Shown: piece by piece, positions 33,112 to 41,483 of the stretch
How positions within the stretch are numbered: the stretch's first letter is position 1
How the letters are laid out: every line of letters starts with the position of its first letter
Source: an uncultured Clostridia bacterium
GTDB lineage: Bacteria; Bacillota; Clostridia; Christensenellales; Borkfalkiaceae
Direction: 5' to 3'
Length of the DNA stretch: 41,810 nucleotides
Assembly (NCBI GenBank): GCA_947631325.1
Contig: CANRKX010000011.1
Location: 1-41,810, forward strand
Notes under the pieces: model-generated
What the model was told of the DNA's origin: nothing
Database searches by the model: none
Seen by the model: only the letters and a program-made list of their open reading frames with translations
Program-made: the position numbers and the translations under genes

Positions 33112-33151
33112 CGAGGCGTTTCAACCCGATGGTTGCATAAACACGATAAAA

Positions 33152-33184
33152 GGGCTTCCGTATTTTGTACGGAAGCCCCTTTTT
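33152..33184 (-). terminator. Terminator of the GGGtGRT operon
   Basis: An 11-bp stem GGGCTTCCGTA (33152-33162) pairs with 33168-33178 around a 5-nt loop. It is flanked by A-rich and T-rich ends, so it works on both strands, 21 bp beyond the minus-strand stop at 33205. Confidence 0.85.
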
Positions 33185-33204
33185 AGATACAATATATTGT
33201 GGTT

Positions 33205-34206
33205 TTACTTCGTCATAGCTTCTTGCACGGCGACCGCAACGGCAACCGTTGCGCCGACCATGGGGTTATTGCCCATGCCGATAAGTCCCATCATCTCGAC
33301 GTGAGCGGGAACGGAGGAGGAGCCTGCGAACTGTGCGTCGGAGTGCATTCTGCCCATCGTGTCGGTCATGCCGTAGCTCGAGGGACCTGCCGCCATGTTG
33401 TCGGGGTGCAGCGTTCTGCCCGTGCCGCCGCCCGACGCAACCGAGAAGTACTTAACGCCGTTCTCGTTGCACCACTTTTTATAAGTGCCTGCGACGGGGT
33501 GCTGGAAGCGGGTGGGGTTAGTGGAGTTGCCCGTTATAGATACGGAGACGTGCTCCATCTTCATTATCGCCACGCCCTCGGGAACGTTGTCCGCGCCATA
33601 GCACTTTACCTTTGCGCGGGGACCGTCCGAGAAGGCGACGGTATCAACCACCTTTACGGTCTCGGTGTAGGGGTCGAACTGCGTCTTGCAATAGGTGAAG
33701 CCGTTAATCCTTGAAATTATATAAGCGGCGTCCTTGCCCAAGCCGTTCAAAATGACGCGCAGGGGCTTAACCCTAACTTTATTTGCGTTTTCGGCTATCT
33801 TTATTGCGCCCTCGGCAGCGGCGAAGGATTCATGCCCCGCGAGGAAGCAGAAGCAGTCGGTCTCCTCCGAGAGGAGCATTGCGCCCAAATTGCCGTGACC
33901 CAAGCCGACCTTTCTGTTCTCGGCGACGGAGCCGGGAATACAGAAGGATTGAAGTCCGACGCCTATCTTTTCAGCCGCGGCGTTTGCCTTTTTGCAACCG
34001 CTCTTGATTGCGATAGCCGCGCCCACGGTATACGCCCAGACCGCGTTTTCAAAGCAGATGGGCTGGGTGCCGCGGACAATCTTGTCAACGTCTATACCCT
34101 TGGAAAGGGTTATATCCTTACATTCTTCGATGGAATTGATGCCGTATTCTTTGAGGACGCCGAGAATTTTCTTTTCGCGCCTTTCATAACCTTCAAAAAG
34201 TGCCAT
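33205..34206 (-). CDS. GGGtGRT protein
   Basis: A 333-residue protein of the GGGtGRT family, named for the motif seen here as SGGGTGRTLHPDNM (~258-271). Other strongly conserved-looking stretches are GLGHGNLGAMLLSEETDCFCFLAGHESFAAAEGA (given for its Gly/Glu-rich block near 100-135) and the C-terminal GMGNNPMVGATVAVAVAVQEAM. Function is unknown in the family. It is co-transcribed with, and 2 bp downstream of, the NifU-like scaffold gene, a pairing I recall from other anaerobes, which suggests a joint role in Fe-S or sulfur handling (inference). No signal peptide or membrane helix is visible. Confidence 0.9.
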   Translation of the reverse strand: MALFEGYERREKKILGVLKEYGINSIEECKDITLSKGIDVDKIVRGTQPICFENAVWAYTVGAAIAIKSGCKKANAAAEKIGVGLQSFCIPGSVAENRKVGLGHGNLGAMLLSEETDCFCFLAGHESFAAAEGAIKIAENANKVRVKPLRVILNGLGKDAAYIISRINGFTYCKTQFDPYTETVKVVDTVAFSDGPRAKVKCYGADNVPEGVAIMKMEHVSVSITGNSTNPTRFQHPVAGTYKKWCNENGVKYFSVASGGGTGRTLHPDNMAAGPSSYGMTDTMGRMHSDAQFAGSSSVPAHVEMMGLIGMGNNPMVGATVAVAVAVQEAMTK

Positions 34207-34208
34207 AA

Positions 34209-34934
34209 TCAGTCAACCTCCTTGTCCGTTCTGGGGTCGATATGCTTGACGGCGCCCGCTTCTTTGGAGTATCTGCCGTAAGTACCGATAGCTTTTTCGT
34301 ACGCTTCGTTGGGGGTGAGACCCTTCTTTATGAAGTCGGTCATCTTGCCGAGGGAGACGAACTTGTAGCCGCACACCTCGTTGTTCTTGTCGAGGGCGAT
34401 TGCGATTACGTAGCCCTCAGCCATTTCGAGATAGCGAACGCCCTTCAATTTGGTGCCGTACATGGTGCCCACCTGCGAGCGAAGCCCCTTGCCGAGGTCT
34501 TCGAGTCCTGCGCCGATTGCCAGCCCGTCCTCGGAAAATGCCGACTGCGATCTGCCGTATACAATCTGCAAGAAGAGCTCGCGCATTGCCGTGTTGATAG
34601 CGTCGCACACGAGGTCGGTGTTGAGGGCTTCGAGAATGGTCTTGCCGGGGAGAATTTCCGCCGCCATAGCCGCGGAGTGGGTCATACCCGAACAGCCGAT
34701 AGTCTCGATGAGAGCTTCCTCGATAATACCGTCCTTAACGTTGAGCGACAGCTTGCACGCGCCCTGTTGGGGAGCGCACCAGCCGATGCCGTGCGTAAAG
34801 CCCTTGATGTCCTTGATTTCCTTTGCCTGTATCCACAAGCCCTCTTCGGGAATGGGGGCGGGACCGTGCTCGAACCTGCCGGAGACGCCCTTGGCAACGC
34901 AAATCATATTTTCAACGTCTTTTGAATATTGCAT
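34209..34934 (-). CDS. NifU-like iron-sulfur cluster assembly scaffold protein
   Basis: A 241-residue protein whose middle resembles the NifU/IscU scaffold fold. Candidate cluster ligands are C53 (GWCAPQQ), C60 and C81 (TIGCSGMTHS), with C110 as a further Cys; IGCSGMTHSAAMAAEIL matches the helix after the second ligand in NifU-type scaffolds. It is longer than IscU (~130), with extra N- and C-terminal regions, so it belongs to the variant found beside GGGtGRT genes. The ribosome site GGAGGAATTG precedes the ATG at 34934, and the promoter is at 34971-34999. It would build or hold a transient Fe-S cluster in the cytoplasm; the client is unknown. Confidence 0.85.
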   Translation of the reverse strand: MQYSKDVENMICVAKGVSGRFEHGPAPIPEEGLWIQAKEIKDIKGFTHGIGWCAPQQGACKLSLNVKDGIIEEALIETIGCSGMTHSAAMAAEILPGKTILEALNTDLVCDAINTAMRELFLQIVYGRSQSAFSEDGLAIGAGLEDLGKGLRSQVGTMYGTKLKGVRYLEMAEGYVIAIALDKNNEVCGYKFVSLGKMTDFIKKGLTPNEAYEKAIGTYGRYSKEAGAVKHIDPRTDKEVD

Positions 34935-34970
34935 TACAATTCCTCCGATTGAAATTTTTTACCGAAAGTC

Positions 34971-34999
34971 ATTATACCATATCCGCCCGATTAATTCAA
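34971..34999 (-). promoter_or_regulatory. Sigma-A promoter of the scaffold-GGGtGRT operon
   Basis: Minus-strand TTGAAT (34994-34999) and TATAAT (34971-34976) with a 17-bp spacer, 37 bp upstream of the ATG. Confidence 0.75.
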
Positions 35000-35099
35000 T
35001 AGTAGCGGCGGTAAATTTTTCAAAAATTTTCGTGACAGCCCGTTATATTTGTGTTTACGGGCGTAAAATTTGTTGTATAATTATTGTGAGGTAGAAAAA

Positions 35100-35591
35100 A
35101 TGCTCTGTCAACGCTGTAAAAAGAACACCGCAACGGTCAATTACGTCGAGATAATCAACGGCGACAAATACGAAAGTCATCTCTGCGCCCTGTGCTATGC
35201 CGAGCTGTGCGGCGACCTCGCGTCGAAGTCGGCAAACGACTTATGGGCGGGGCTCTTCGGGGAGAGCGTTCAGGAAGTGAAGGTGTGCCCCGTCTGCGGA
35301 ATGAGCTATTCGGAATATGAAAAGACGGGACTTTTGGGCTGTGCGAGCTGTTACGACGTGTTTAAAGAGGAACTTCTTCCCTCGATAAGCAGAATACAGG
35401 GAAAGGTGACGCACGTCGGCAAGGAGAACGTGAATAACGAGGCGCACACTCTTCAGAGCAAGTTAAAGACCTTGCAGGAGGACCTCGAAGTAGCCCTCCG
35501 CAACAGAAATTATCTTGAAGCGGACAGGCTCAACAGGCAGATAAAGGAAATAAGCAAAAAACTTTTCAACGGAGGGGATATGAATGGCTGA
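35100..35591 (+). CDS. mcsA: McsA, zinc-finger activator of McsB
   Basis: A 163-residue protein, normal McsA size. CxxC pairs at MLCQRCKKN (C3, C6), HLCALC (~28-31), CPVC (~65-68) and CASC (~84-87) make two zinc sites. The C-terminal half is a UVR coiled-coil domain (LQEDLEVALRNRNYLEADRLNRQIKEI). McsA activates the arginine kinase McsB. The ATG at 35100 follows GAGGT; a longer reading from 35070 is unlikely. Upstream lie TATAAT (35076-35081) and a GCCCGT/ACGGGC inverted repeat (35038-35043, 35057-35062). The usual ctsR repressor gene is absent here. It overlaps mcsB by 8 bp. Confidence 0.92.
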   Translation: MLCQRCKKNTATVNYVEIINGDKYESHLCALCYAELCGDLASKSANDLWAGLFGESVQEVKVCPVCGMSYSEYEKTGLLGCASCYDVFKEELLPSISRIQGKVTHVGKENVNNEAHTLQSKLKTLQEDLEVALRNRNYLEADRLNRQIKEISKKLFNGGDMNG

Positions 35592-36597
35592 CGTGGAAAA
35601 TACCGTTGTATCGACGAGGATAAGGCTTGCGCGCAACCTCGAAGGCTATCCCTTTCCCTCGCACTTGAAGGACGAGCGGCAGGCGAAGGAGATAATAAGG
35701 CTTGTGTCCGCCGCGGCTTCGAGATTATACGAATTCAAATTATATAATATGGACGCCATCTCCGAGGAGGAGGCGACGTCGCTCATGGAAAATCACCTCA
35801 TAAGCCCCAACCTCATCAAGTCAAAGCGCAAGTCGGCGGCACTCATCAACCGCCGCGAGGAGAGCGTTTCGATTATGATAAACGAGGAGGACCATTTGAG
35901 GGAGCAGTGCATTTTGAAGGGGCTGGATTTGCGCAGGGCGTACGACGTGATGTCCGAAATAGACAACCGCATTGCAGACTCCATTAAATTTGCATATGAC
36001 GAGCAGCTCGGCTATCTGACGGCTTGCCCCACCAATCTCGGAACGGGGCTGAGGGCTTCGGTCATGTTCTTTCTGCCCGCGCTGACGATGAGCGGGCTAA
36101 TGCCCAAAGTCATAAGGAGCGTCTCGCGGCTGGGGCTGACCGTCCGCGGAATTTACGGCGAGGGAAGCGAAGCCGAGGGTTATATATATCAGATAAGCAA
36201 CGAAGTCACCTTGGGAGTTACAGAGGACGAGATACTCTCGCAGGTGGAAGAGGTAGTGAGAAAGGTTTGCGAGCTCGAGGAGGCGGAGAGGGAGAACCTC
36301 AAAAAGGGGTCGACAGCCCTCGACGTCAAGGACGACTGTCTCCGCTCATACGGAATTTTGACAAACTGCGCAAAGCTCACGACGGGCGAACTCATAAAGC
36401 TTGCGGCAAACGTCAAGCTCGGGGCGTGCCTTAACTATCTCAATATAAATGACGTATCCAAAATAGACGACCTCGTCGTCAAGATGAGACCTTCCAACAT
36501 AAACGCGGCGGCGGCGAGAAAACTTACGCCCATGGAGCGCGACGTATATCGCGCCCACTACGTGTCGGAATTCCTCAAAAAGGAGAGCCGAGGATAG
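35584..36597 (+). CDS. mcsB: Protein-arginine kinase McsB
   Basis: A 337-residue phosphagen-kinase-fold protein. McsB phosphorylates arginines on misfolded proteins, marking them for ClpCP degradation. The ATP-binding arginine block STRIRLARN (10-18), NEEDHLR (~100-106), CPTNLGTGLRASV (from C148) and the RGIYGEGSEAEG loop (~187-198) are all intact, so it should be active. The start overlaps mcsA by 8 bp. It is followed by a 123-bp gap before clpC that is A/T-rich and holds a possible weak promoter, so clpC may also be read separately. Confidence 0.95.
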   Translation: MADVENTVVSTRIRLARNLEGYPFPSHLKDERQAKEIIRLVSAAASRLYEFKLYNMDAISEEEATSLMENHLISPNLIKSKRKSAALINRREESVSIMINEEDHLREQCILKGLDLRRAYDVMSEIDNRIADSIKFAYDEQLGYLTACPTNLGTGLRASVMFFLPALTMSGLMPKVIRSVSRLGLTVRGIYGEGSEAEGYIYQISNEVTLGVTEDEILSQVEEVVRKVCELEEAERENLKKGSTALDVKDDCLRSYGILTNCAKLTTGELIKLAANVKLGACLNYLNINDVSKIDDLVVKMRPSNINAAAARKLTPMERDVYRAHYVSEFLKKESRG

Positions 36598-36720
36598 ACA
36601 GGGGCGGGGATATAATAATAGGAATAAATCATAATATCGCCGTCGGGTCGGGTTTTGCGATTTGGGCGGCAAAAGAGCAATAATAATACTGATAATCCTT
36701 AAAAAAGGAGGAAATGAAAA

Positions 36721-39231
36721 ATGGAATATCGCAGTAAATTCACAGATAACCTTCAAAAGGTATTCGAGCTGTCAGAACAGGCAGCCGAAATGTACAACGT
36801 CAGCTATATTGGCAGCGAACACATAGTTTGGGCAATGCTCAACTGCCCGAGCTGCACAGCCTATAAACTGCTGTCGGAGTGCAATATCTCGGAGGCGAAG
36901 TACAGATTTTATCTGAACAACGTGAGCGACCCCACTTGCAATATTAAGGGCTTCACGCCCCGCACGAAGCACATGATTGAGCGCGCCGTCGAAATATCGA
37001 TTGGCACCAACGGCGAGGATTCGCTTGTCGGCACGGAGCATATGTTGGCGGCGATAATGTCCTCAAACGAGTGCTTTGCGGTCAAGATTTTGCAGGCGCT
37101 CGGCGTAAATTTCCCCTACCTCATTTCCAAGATAGAGCTTGCAATCGACGGGGGCGCGGGCAATGAGGACGGCGACGATGACGACACAATCGTGTCATAC
37201 TTTTCGGGCTTTATGCCCTCTTCTCAACAGAACAAGAGCGACCCCTCAAAGACGACGCGTTCCACCCTCGACAAGTCTGTATTGGATTACGGCATAGACT
37301 TAACCCAAAAGGCGCGCGAGGGCAAGATAGACCCCGTTATAGGCAGAAAAAAGGAGATTGACAAGGTCATACAGGTGCTGTCGCGCCGCACGAAGAATAA
37401 CCCCGTCCTTATCGGTGAGCCCGGCGTGGGCAAGTCGGCGGTGGTAGAGGGGCTGGCGCAGTCGATAGTCAAGAACGAAGTGCCCGACCTTTTGAAGGGT
37501 AAGACGGTGTTCTCGCTCGACCTTGCGGGAATGGTTGCGGGGGCGAAATACCGCGGCGACTTTGAGGAGAGATTGAAAAACGCCATTGACTCCATTAAGA
37601 GCAACGGCAATGTAATATTATTTATAGATGAAATTCACCAGATAGTGGGCGCGGGGGCTTCGGCGGACGGAAGTATGGACGCGGCGAATATCTTAAAGCC
37701 CATGCTTGCCCGCGGCGAGTTGCAGACGATTGGCGCGACCACCCTCGAAGAATACAGAAAATATATTGAAAAGGACGCGGCGTTGGAGCGCAGATTTACG
37801 CCCGTTCAGGTGGACGAGCCCAGCGTTGAGGATACGGTGGAAATACTTCGCGGTCTTCGCGACAAGTACGAGGCGCACCACAAGGTGGTCATAACCGACG
37901 AAGCCATAATTGCCGCCGCAACCCTTTCGGACAGATATATAACGGACAGATTTTTACCCGACAAAGCTATCGACCTAATTGACGAGGCGGCGTCGCGCGC
38001 AAAGCTCGACAGCTTCAACAGCCCCGACGAGGTGAAGGAACTCGAGGAGAGGTTGAAGAGACTCAATCTCGAAAAGAACAAGGCGGCGAAGGGTGAAAAC
38101 TATTCGCAGGCACAGCAGCTCCTCGACGAGATAAACGAGACGCAGGAGAAGATAAAGCAGTTAAAGAGCGACTGGAAGGGGGGGAACACTTCCACTCCCA
38201 ACATAGGCAGCAACGAGATTGCAGAGATTGTGAGCGGGTGGACGGGAGTGCCCGTCGTCAAGCTCACCGAGCAGGAGAGCGAAAAGCTCTTGCACCTCGA
38301 AGAAAATCTGCATAAGCGGATTATAGGGCAGGACGAAGCCGTCTCCGCCGTGGCAAGGGCGATAAGAAGGGCGAGAGCGGGGCTAAACGAGCCCAACAAG
38401 CCCATCGGCTCCTTTATATTCGTCGGACCCACGGGCGTGGGCAAGACAGACCTTGCAAAGGCGTTGTCCGAAGCCATGTTCGGCGACGAAAAGCTCTTGA
38501 TAAGATTGGATATGTCGGAGTACATGGAAAAGCACTCTGTCTCCAAGCTCATCGGCGCGCCCCCGGGATATGTCGGCTATGACGACAACAACGGCGGACA
38601 GCTCACCGAAAAGGTGCGCAGAAAACCTTACAGCGTCATCCTCTTCGACGAAATCGAAAAGGCGCACCCCGACGTGTTCAACGTGCTGTTGCAGATACTC
38701 GACGACGGCAGACTGACAGACTCCAAGGGCAGGGTCGTCAACTTCAAGAATACGATAATAATATTGACATCCAACGTCGGCGCAAGCCAGATAAAGAAGA
38801 TGTCGTCCTTCGGGTTCACGGCGTCGGACGGCGGCGCGGTGGACGGCTACGAAGAGATGAAGGACAACATTAACGAAGCATTGCGCGAGCAGTTCAAGCC
38901 CGAGTTTTTGAACAGGCTTGACGACGTGATAATCTTCAGAAAGCTCACCCGCGAGGAGGCGGGAAGCATTTGCAAGAAGATTATCTCCTCGCTTGCGGGC
39001 AGATTGCAGGACAGGAACATAAAGCTCATAGTCTCCGACGAGGCGATAGAAAAGTTGCTTGACGACGGCTATAACGATATGTTCGGCGCAAGACCCTTAA
39101 AGAGGGCGGTGCAGAAGAAGATTGAGGACAGACTGTCCGACGAGATCTTGGCGGGGCACGTTTTGCCCGGGGAGACGGTGACGGTGGAAGTGAAAGACGG
39201 CGAGCTAGCCTTTCGCTCCGAACTCAAATAA
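36721..39231 (+). CDS. clpC: ClpC, AAA+ unfoldase of the Clp protease
   Basis: An 836-residue HSP100 ATPase. An N-terminal Clp_N repeat domain (~1-145) binds adaptors and phosphoarginine. AAA-1 has Walker [10 protein letters not shown] (232-240) and Walker B VILFIDE; a UVR motif middle region (~450-480) follows; AAA-2 has Walker [10 protein letters not shown] (569-577) and ends in the D2 small domain. It unfolds McsB-tagged proteins and feeds them to ClpP, which is not in the window. The N-domain is followed by an unusual acidic Gly/Asp-rich linker (~143-158). AAAAGGAGG is the ribosome site. The transcript ends at the hairpin 39237-39268. Confidence 0.96.
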   Translation: MEYRSKFTDNLQKVFELSEQAAEMYNVSYIGSEHIVWAMLNCPSCTAYKLLSECNISEAKYRFYLNNVSDPTCNIKGFTPRTKHMIERAVEISIGTNGEDSLVGTEHMLAAIMSSNECFAVKILQALGVNFPYLISKIELAIDGGAGNEDGDDDDTIVSYFSGFMPSSQQNKSDPSKTTRSTLDKSVLDYGIDLTQKAREGKIDPVIGRKKEIDKVIQVLSRRTKNNPVLIGEPGVGKSAVVEGLAQSIVKNEVPDLLKGKTVFSLDLAGMVAGAKYRGDFEERLKNAIDSIKSNGNVILFIDEIHQIVGAGASADGSMDAANILKPMLARGELQTIGATTLEEYRKYIEKDAALERRFTPVQVDEPSVEDTVEILRGLRDKYEAHHKVVITDEAIIAAATLSDRYITDRFLPDKAIDLIDEAASRAKLDSFNSPDEVKELEERLKRLNLEKNKAAKGENYSQAQQLLDEINETQEKIKQLKSDWKGGNTSTPNIGSNEIAEIVSGWTGVPVVKLTEQESEKLLHLEENLHKRIIGQDEAVSAVARAIRRARAGLNEPNKPIGSFIFVGPTGVGKTDLAKALSEAMFGDEKLLIRLDMSEYMEKHSVSKLIGAPPGYVGYDDNNGGQLTEKVRRKPYSVILFDEIEKAHPDVFNVLLQILDDGRLTDSKGRVVNFKNTIIILTSNVGASQIKKMSSFGFTASDGGAVDGYEEMKDNINEALREQFKPEFLNRLDDVIIFRKLTREEAGSICKKIISSLAGRLQDRNIKLIVSDEAIEKLLDDGYNDMFGARPLKRAVQKKIEDRLSDEILAGHVLPGETVTVEVKDGELAFRSELK

Positions 39232-39236
39232 AAATT

Positions 39237-39268
39237 AAAAAGGCAAGGTCTGTGACCCTGCCTTTTTT
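39237..39268. terminator. Bidirectional terminator between clpC and the XRE gene
   Basis: AAAAAGGCA ... GGTC-TGT-GACC ... TGCCTTTTTT forms a stem with one mismatch, A-rich on one side and T-rich on the other. It overlaps the stop of the minus-strand XRE gene. Confidence 0.85.
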
Positions 39269-39485
39269 ACAGCTTGATATTTAAAATGTCGTCCGCCGAA
39301 CAATCCAAAAAGACGCACAGCCTTGAAAGTGTGGCAAGGGTGGGTTGCGCCCGACCCGTGCAATACTGCGTGACGGTGGAATTGGATACGCCGATTGCCC
39401 TTGCTATCTCCGACTTGGATTTGCCAGATTGCTCGATTTCGCGCCTGATATTTTCAGAAATTATTTGTGATAAGCTCTTTTCCAT
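39267..39485 (-). CDS. XRE-family (Cro/C1-type) helix-turn-helix repressor
   Basis: A 72-residue protein that is essentially one HTH domain: KSKSEIARAIGVSNSTVTQYCTGRAQPTLATLSRLCVFLDCSADDIL covers helices 2-5 (~22-68). No ligand-binding or peptidase domain follows, so any signal must act through oligomerisation or abundance. A GAGAG ribosome site precedes the ATG. Its start is 13 bp from one TTAGGYATTGCCTAA palindrome, and a second sits in a divergent consensus promoter, so it very likely represses both itself and the short RNA at 39555. It overlaps the clpC terminator. Confidence 0.88.
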   Translation of the reverse strand: MEKSLSQIISENIRREIEQSGKSKSEIARAIGVSNSTVTQYCTGRAQPTLATLSRLCVFLDCSADDILNIKL

Positions 39486-39497
39486 ACTCTCATTTTA

Positions 39498-39512
39498 TTA
39501 GGTATTGCCTAA
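39498..39512. promoter_or_regulatory. XRE operator 1 (near-perfect palindrome)
   Basis: TTAGGTATTGCCTAA, one mismatch from perfect symmetry, lies just upstream of the XRE gene's ATG and probably within its promoter (a TAATAA/TAAAAT -10 candidate overlaps it on the minus strand). Confidence 0.7.
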
Positions 39513-39519
39513 AAATTGC

Positions 39520-39548
39520 TTGACATTTAGGCATTGCCTAATTATAAT
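39520..39548 (+). promoter_or_regulatory. Perfect consensus promoter with operator 2 in its spacer
   Basis: TTGACA (39520-39525), 17-bp spacer, TATAAT (39543-39548): both boxes match the sigma-A consensus exactly. The spacer is almost entirely the perfect palindrome TTAGGCATTGCCTAA (39527-39541), so a bound repressor would cover the promoter. The two operators are centred 29 bp apart. Confidence 0.9.
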
Positions 39549-39554
39549 TTCAAA

Positions 39555-39640
39555 TCGACATACGAAAATTTTTACGTATGGGCGGGTCGGTTCAAACCTT
39601 GAGGTTGTCGTGTAATACCTTTTAACCGACCCGTTTTTTT
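39555..39640 (+). ncRNA. Short structured RNA under XRE control (putative)
   Basis: The predicted transcript of about 86 nt runs from the promoter at 39520 to an intrinsic terminator. It has a CATACG/CGTATG stem-loop (39559-39564, 39575-39580), then a long terminator stem CGGGTCGGTT (39583-39592) pairing with AACCGACCCG (39624-39633). An inner AACC-TTGA-GGTT hairpin lies in the loop and TTTTTTT follows. A 15-codon ATG ORF inside has no ribosome site, so a regulatory RNA is more likely than a peptide. Target unknown. Confidence 0.65.
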
Positions 39641-39686
39641 ATGTATTTTTGGGTGATTTAGGGCAAAATCAGGGCATTTCTACCGT

Positions 39687-39731
39687 CGGTAGAGTCAAAA
39701 TTCGGGGCGGTAGAGTGGATATACGGGGCGG
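39687..39731. repeat. Imperfect 21-bp tandem repeat
   Basis: Two units CGGTAGAGTNNANATNCGGGG (39687-39707 and 39708-39728; 16 of 21 fixed) and the start of a third (CGGTT). They overlap a CTACCGTCGGTAG palindrome. The rest of 39641-39816 holds the PAQR promoter and nothing else I recognise. Confidence 0.7.
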
Positions 39732-39778
39732 TTCCCCGATAGATAAAATAGTGTAGACGGCGGAGGGCAAGGCGTAGG

Positions 39779-39806
39779 TTTACTATGGGCGGAAAACAGC
39801 TATAAT
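39779..39806 (+). promoter_or_regulatory. Promoter of the PAQR gene
   Basis: TTTACT (39779-39784), 16-bp spacer, TATAAT (39801-39806), with a very short leader before the GAGGTG ribosome site. Confidence 0.55.
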
Positions 39807-39825
39807 AATAGACGAGGTGAAAATC

Positions 39826-40518
39826 ATGAAAGAAGTTCTTGCCATTACCCGCTATACCCCCAAGGGGAAGAAGAGGGTTTACCCCGTATATTACACCAAG
39901 GGCGAGGAGATATTCAACGCCGTGTCGCACATAGTCGGCGGGGCGATAGGGCTCGCCGCGTGGATTGTGGGCGTGCTGTTTGCAAGCCCCGACGTCTCCG
40001 CAATGATTGCAATTTCTGTCTTCGGGCTGAGCATAATTATATTGTACACCATGAGCGCGCTCTATCACTTTTTGCCCCTCGGCGGCGGCAAGGCGGTGTT
40101 CAGGGTGTTCGACCACTGCACGATATTCTTGCTGATTGCGGGCACCTATACCCCGTACTGCGTCATCGCCCTCGGCGGAACGGCGTTCGGGCTCTATATT
40201 CTCATTGCCGAGTGGGTCATGGCGGTTATCGGAATCGTCGGCAACGCCATCGCCATGAACAATATAGTAATAAAGAGCCTGTCGATGGTCTTATACTTTT
40301 TCATGGGTTGGCTGATATTAATTGCCGTAAAGCCGCTTGTTGCGGCGCTGTCGGTGGCGAGCTTCTGGCTGCTGCTTGCGGGCGGCGTGGCGTACACGGC
40401 GGGCATAGTTTTCTATGCTTTGGGCAAAAAAGTCAAGTATTTCCACTCGATTTGGCACCTTTTCGACCTTGCGGGCACTATTCTTCAATTTCTATCCATA
40501 CTGCTGATGGTGGTTTGA
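39826..40518 (+). CDS. Hemolysin III / PAQR-family membrane protein
   Basis: A 230-residue protein starting at the ATG at 39826 (GAGGTG, 6 bp); the in-frame GTG at 39817 lies inside that ribosome site. Seven membrane helices and the conserved zinc-site residues are visible: SALYHF (His of helix 2), FDHCTIF (Asp and His of helix 3) and HSIWHLFD near the C-terminus. The family (YqfA/HlyIII, related to adiponectin receptors) is a putative zinc-dependent hydrolase or membrane-stress factor; 'hemolysin' is a historic name and says nothing about virulence here. Single gene, function in bacteria unclear. Confidence 0.92.
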   Translation: MKEVLAITRYTPKGKKRVYPVYYTKGEEIFNAVSHIVGGAIGLAAWIVGVLFASPDVSAMIAISVFGLSIIILYTMSALYHFLPLGGGKAVFRVFDHCTIFLLIAGTYTPYCVIALGGTAFGLYILIAEWVMAVIGIVGNAIAMNNIVIKSLSMVLYFFMGWLILIAVKPLVAALSVASFWLLLAGGVAYTAGIVFYALGKKVKYFHSIWHLFDLAGTILQFLSILLMVV

Positions 40519-40583
40519 GGACAAAACGATACAACATATGGTTTTCAATTAAAAAAATTTCTACAATATTTTGTATTTTTCTA

Positions 40584-40612
40584 TTGACAAACTCAATAAA
40601 GGCTGATATAAT
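40584..40612 (+). promoter_or_regulatory. Sigma-A promoter of the pfl operon
   Basis: TTGACA (40584-40589) and TATAAT (40607-40612), 17 bp apart: both perfect consensus. Transcription should begin near 40619, just before the riboswitch. Confidence 0.9.
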
Positions 40613-40625
40613 GTAATTCCAACAT

Positions 40626-40722
40626 AGAGGTAGCGCGGTGACTGACGAGTGTGCGATTTAACGCAGGGAAGCCGCGCGGTATTATCAGTCGTTCGTCTGG
40701 GCTATTTTTTCACAAATAGCCC
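40626..40722 (+). promoter_or_regulatory. ZTP (pfl-motif) riboswitch with transcription terminator
   Basis: The RNA leader carries the three conserved blocks of the ZTP riboswitch: GTGACTGACGA (40638-40648), CAGGGAAGC (40663-40672) and CGTCTGGGCT (40694-40703). GCGCGG (40633-40638) pairs with CCGCGC (40672-40677). GACGA (40644-40648) can pair with TCGTC (40693-40697) as the pseudoknot. GGGCTATTT (40699-40707) can instead pair with AAATAGCCC (40714-40722), an expression-platform hairpin that would compete with the aptamer; its T-run is weak. ZTP binding would favour read-through into pflA-pflB. Confidence 0.88.
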
Positions 40723-40743
40723 ATATTTTATTCGGAGGGGGAA

Positions 40744-41466
40744 ATGGTAGGTCGCGTCCATTCGTTTGAATCGTTCGGCACGGTAGACGGACCGGGGATA
40801 AGGTTCGTCGTGTTCATGCAGGGCTGCCCCATGCGGTGCAAGTACTGCCATAATCCCGACACGTGGACGTTTGACGGCGGCAAGCAATATACCCCCGAAG
40901 AGGTAGCCCGCGAAGCCTTGAAATACAGAAATTATATAAAGAACGGCGGGGTTACCGTATCGGGCGGCGAGCCGACGGCACAGGCGGAGTTCGTAACAGA
41001 ACTATTTAAGATTTTAAAGGGCGAGGGAATACACACCGCCCTCGACACCTCGGGGATAACCTTTAATCGGAACGACGAAAATAGGATGAAAATCTTTAAT
41101 GATCTTCTTGAAGTCACCGACCTCGTTCTGCTCGACATAAAGCACATAGACGACGAAGAGCACAGAAAGCTCACGGGGCACTCCAACGCCGCGCCAATCG
41201 CCCTTGCAAAATACTTAAACAGTATAAATAAGCCTATGTGGATAAGGCATGTGCTCGTGACGGGGATAACCGACGACGACGGCGCGCTTGAAAGGCTGCA
41301 TAAATTTCTGTCGCAATTAAATAATATTGAAAAGATAGAAGTTTTGCCCTATCACACGATGGGCGAGATAAAGTATGAAAAGCTCGGCATAGATTATCCT
41401 TTAAAGGGCGTAAAGCCGCCCGAGAGGGAGAGGGTGCTGAACGCCAAACGAATATTGACAAAATAA
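40744..41466 (+). CDS. pflA: Pyruvate formate-lyase activating enzyme
   Basis: A 240-residue radical-SAM enzyme that installs the glycyl radical on pyruvate formate-lyase. The [4Fe-4S] motif CPMRCKYC (C28, C32, C35) is intact, as are GTVDGPGIRFVVFMQG before it and the SAM-binding SGGEP (~79-83). A GGAGGGGG ribosome site lies directly after the riboswitch. It ends 17 bp before pflB. The order activase-lyase is the reverse of the common pflB-pflA arrangement but puts both under the same ZTP switch. Confidence 0.95.
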   Translation: MVGRVHSFESFGTVDGPGIRFVVFMQGCPMRCKYCHNPDTWTFDGGKQYTPEEVAREALKYRNYIKNGGVTVSGGEPTAQAEFVTELFKILKGEGIHTALDTSGITFNRNDENRMKIFNDLLEVTDLVLLDIKHIDDEEHRKLTGHSNAAPIALAKYLNSINKPMWIRHVLVTGITDDDGALERLHKFLSQLNNIEKIEVLPYHTMGEIKYEKLGIDYPLKGVKPPERERVLNAKRILTK

Positions 41467-41483
41467 AAAAAGGAGAGTTTGCT

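Noticed and set aside
39577-39624. 15-codon ORF inside the XRE-controlled short RNA
   Set aside because: No ribosome-binding site precedes the ATG, and the ORF ends inside the terminator stem.
40626-40722. Lysine riboswitch reading of the pfl leader (ATAGAGG opening)
   Set aside because: The element is under 100 nt, far too short, while the three ZTP blocks and pseudoknot pairing all fit.
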